This document shows, in pieces, positions 5,565 to 6,671 of a DNA stretch of 6,671 nt (position 1 is its first letter; each line of letters starts with the position of its first letter). Position numbers and translations under genes: made by a program. Source of the DNA: Coriobacteriia bacterium (GTDB lineage: Bacteria; Actinomycetota; Coriobacteriia; Coriobacteriales; UBA8131); NCBI GenBank assembly GCA_003509825.1, contig DOMT01000035.1, forward strand, positions 1 to 6,671, written 5' to 3'. The notes beneath the pieces are model-generated. The model worked only from the letters and a program-made list of their open reading frames with translations, searched no databases and was not told the origin of the DNA.

Positions 5565-6671
5565 CTATTTACTGCGATTATCCTCTACGTGCTTGGCTTT
5601 GCCCATAAAGCGCTCGATACTGCCCGGTTCCAGGAGCTTTACCACCACGCCGAGCTGCAGCACGCTCTTCAGTTTGTCTGCGACCGAACGGCGGAAATCC
5701 TCCATCTGCGGCAAAGAATCCGTAAATGACTGGGATTCGAGTTCGAGCATCAGGGTCATGCGATCCATCCCCGACTCATTATCGAGCACCAGTCGGTAAT
5801 GCGGGCTGGCACCGTCTATGGCACTCAACACATCCTCGATCTGGCTCGGATAGACGTTGGTGCCGCGCACGATCAGCATGTCGTCGGTACGGCTGCGAAT
5901 CTTGTCCATACGGGCCGTCGTGCGCCCACAGCCGCAGGGAGCGGTGGTGACCGTGGTCAGATCATGGGTGCGGTAGCGCAAAATCGGAACACCTTTTTTG
6001 TTCAGCGGCGTGAGCACCAGTTCACCCGTAGCACCCTCGGGCAACACCTCTCCGGTTTTAGGGTCGATGACCTCCCAATAGAAGTGATCCTCCATGATGT
6101 GCTGTTGATTGCGCGAGGTAAGGCACTCTCCCGAGACCCCGGGGCCCATAACCTCGGTGAGGCCGTAGTTATCGGTGCAAAAGATATGCATGCGGCTTTC
6201 GATCTCGGCCTTGAGTTTGGGGGTGCAGGGCTCTCCGCCGAACAGCCCTACGCGAAGTGAGGACTTTTCCCAGTTGTAGCCGAGCTTCTCCCCCACCTCA
6301 CAGATATGCATGGCATAAGACGGCGTTGCGATGAGTACGGTGGTGCCGTAATCCTCCATCATCATGATGTGACGCTCGGTGTTGCCCGAACCTGCGGGGA
6401 TCATCATACAACCGAGACCTTCCAGACCGTAATGCAGCCCGAAGCCGCCGGTAAACATGCCGTAGCCGAAGGCCATCTGCGCCCGGTCGCCGGGCACGAC
6501 TCCCGCCATCTGCAAAACACACATGATGCAGTAGCGCCACTCCTCGAGATCCTCTTTCGTATAGCCCACCACGATCGGCTTGCCGGTGGTTCCCGATGAG
6601 CTGTGCAGCCTGACGATCTGATCCAACGGCGCGGCAAACAGGCCGTAGGGGTAGTTGTCGCGCAGGTCCTG
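5565..6671 (-). CDS. paaK: Phenylacetate-CoA ligase, C-terminal 368 residues (partial)
   Basis: PaaK-type enzymes of the adenylate-forming family join an aryl acid, typically phenylacetate, to CoA with ATP going to AMP and PPi. The frame is open to the right edge (QDLRDNYPYGLFAAPL and onward), so about 60-70 N-terminal residues are missing from the window; it is not a pseudogene. Numbering from the first visible residue: the nucleotide-binding loop RLHSSSGTTGKP (21-32), YGLTEVMGPGVSGE (169-182), the hinge-side YRTHD (233-237), CGCGRT (246-251), then DDMLIVRGTNVYPSQIEDVL, and near the end the A10-type region GKAKHVEDNR with its likely catalytic lysine (K358). All family motifs are intact. In anaerobes this enzyme is often found with indolepyruvate ferredoxin oxidoreductase, but its upstream neighbour is outside the window. 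The exact substrate (phenylacetate, hydroxyphenylacetate or indoleacetate) cannot be read from sequence. Confidence 0.93.
   Translation of the reverse strand, partial: QDLRDNYPYGLFAAPLDQIVRLHSSSGTTGKPIVVGYTKEDLEEWRYCIMCVLQMAGVVPGDRAQMAFGYGMFTGGFGLHYGLEGLGCMMIPAGSGNTERHIMMMEDYGTTVLIATPSYAMHICEVGEKLGYNWEKSSLRVGLFGGEPCTPKLKAEIESRMHIFCTDNYGLTEVMGPGVSGECLTSRNQQHIMEDHFYWEVIDPKTGEVLPEGATGELVLTPLNKKGVPILRYRTHDLTTVTTAPCGCGRTTARMDKIRSRTDDMLIVRGTNVYPSQIEDVLSAIDGASPHYRLVLDNESGMDRMTLMLELESQSFTDSLPQMEDFRRSVADKLKSVLQLGVVVKLLEPGSIERFMGKAKHVEDNRSK

Noticed and set aside
5799..6260. 153-codon plus-strand reading frame opposite paaK
   Set aside because: It is antisense to intact, highly conserved PaaK motifs, so it is a shadow frame.

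Overview
The window is a stretch of ordinary bacterial chromosome. It is moderately GC-rich by eye and densely coded. The gene order, the protein sequences and an added Cys/His motif on NusA suggest an anaerobic actinobacterium of the Coriobacteriia (Eggerthella/Slackia-like) type. That placement is inference from sequence character only, as no 16S or marker comparison was possible. I see no tRNA, rRNA, IS element, CRISPR array or prophage.

The left part (about 1-2623, minus strand) is the conserved rimP-nusA-ylxR(rnpM)-infB cluster, read right to left. It encodes a 30S maturation factor, the transcription factor NusA, a small RNA-binding protein of the YlxR family and the N-terminus of translation initiation factor IF2, which runs off the left edge. 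Gaps are 46, 6 and 11 nt and each gene has its own Shine-Dalgarno, so this is one operon. A candidate promoter (TGGTCA-17 nt-TATAAA, 2595-2623) lies about 150 nt upstream of rimP. The leader between them contains two tandem hairpins with an identical 11-nt 5' arm/loop, each followed by a short U run. This looks like an attenuator and is the best regulatory signal in the window.

The middle part (2624-5501, plus strand) starts with a divergent intergenic region, followed by metA. MetA has the catalytic Cys142/His234/Glu236 set and Glu at position 111, which predicts use of acetyl-CoA rather than succinyl-CoA. About 70 nt downstream is a 571-aa gene of unknown function. Its product has a long basic disordered cytoplasmic part, one membrane segment and an acidic exported domain.

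The right part (5565-6671, minus strand) is the C-terminal 368 residues of a phenylacetate-CoA ligase (PaaK), convergent with the unknown gene. A strong 8-bp hairpin lies in the short gap between them.

Nothing here looks like a new defence, mobile or biosynthetic system. The items worth a second look are the rimP leader, the Cys/His extension of NusA, the acyl-donor prediction for MetA and the orphan membrane protein.
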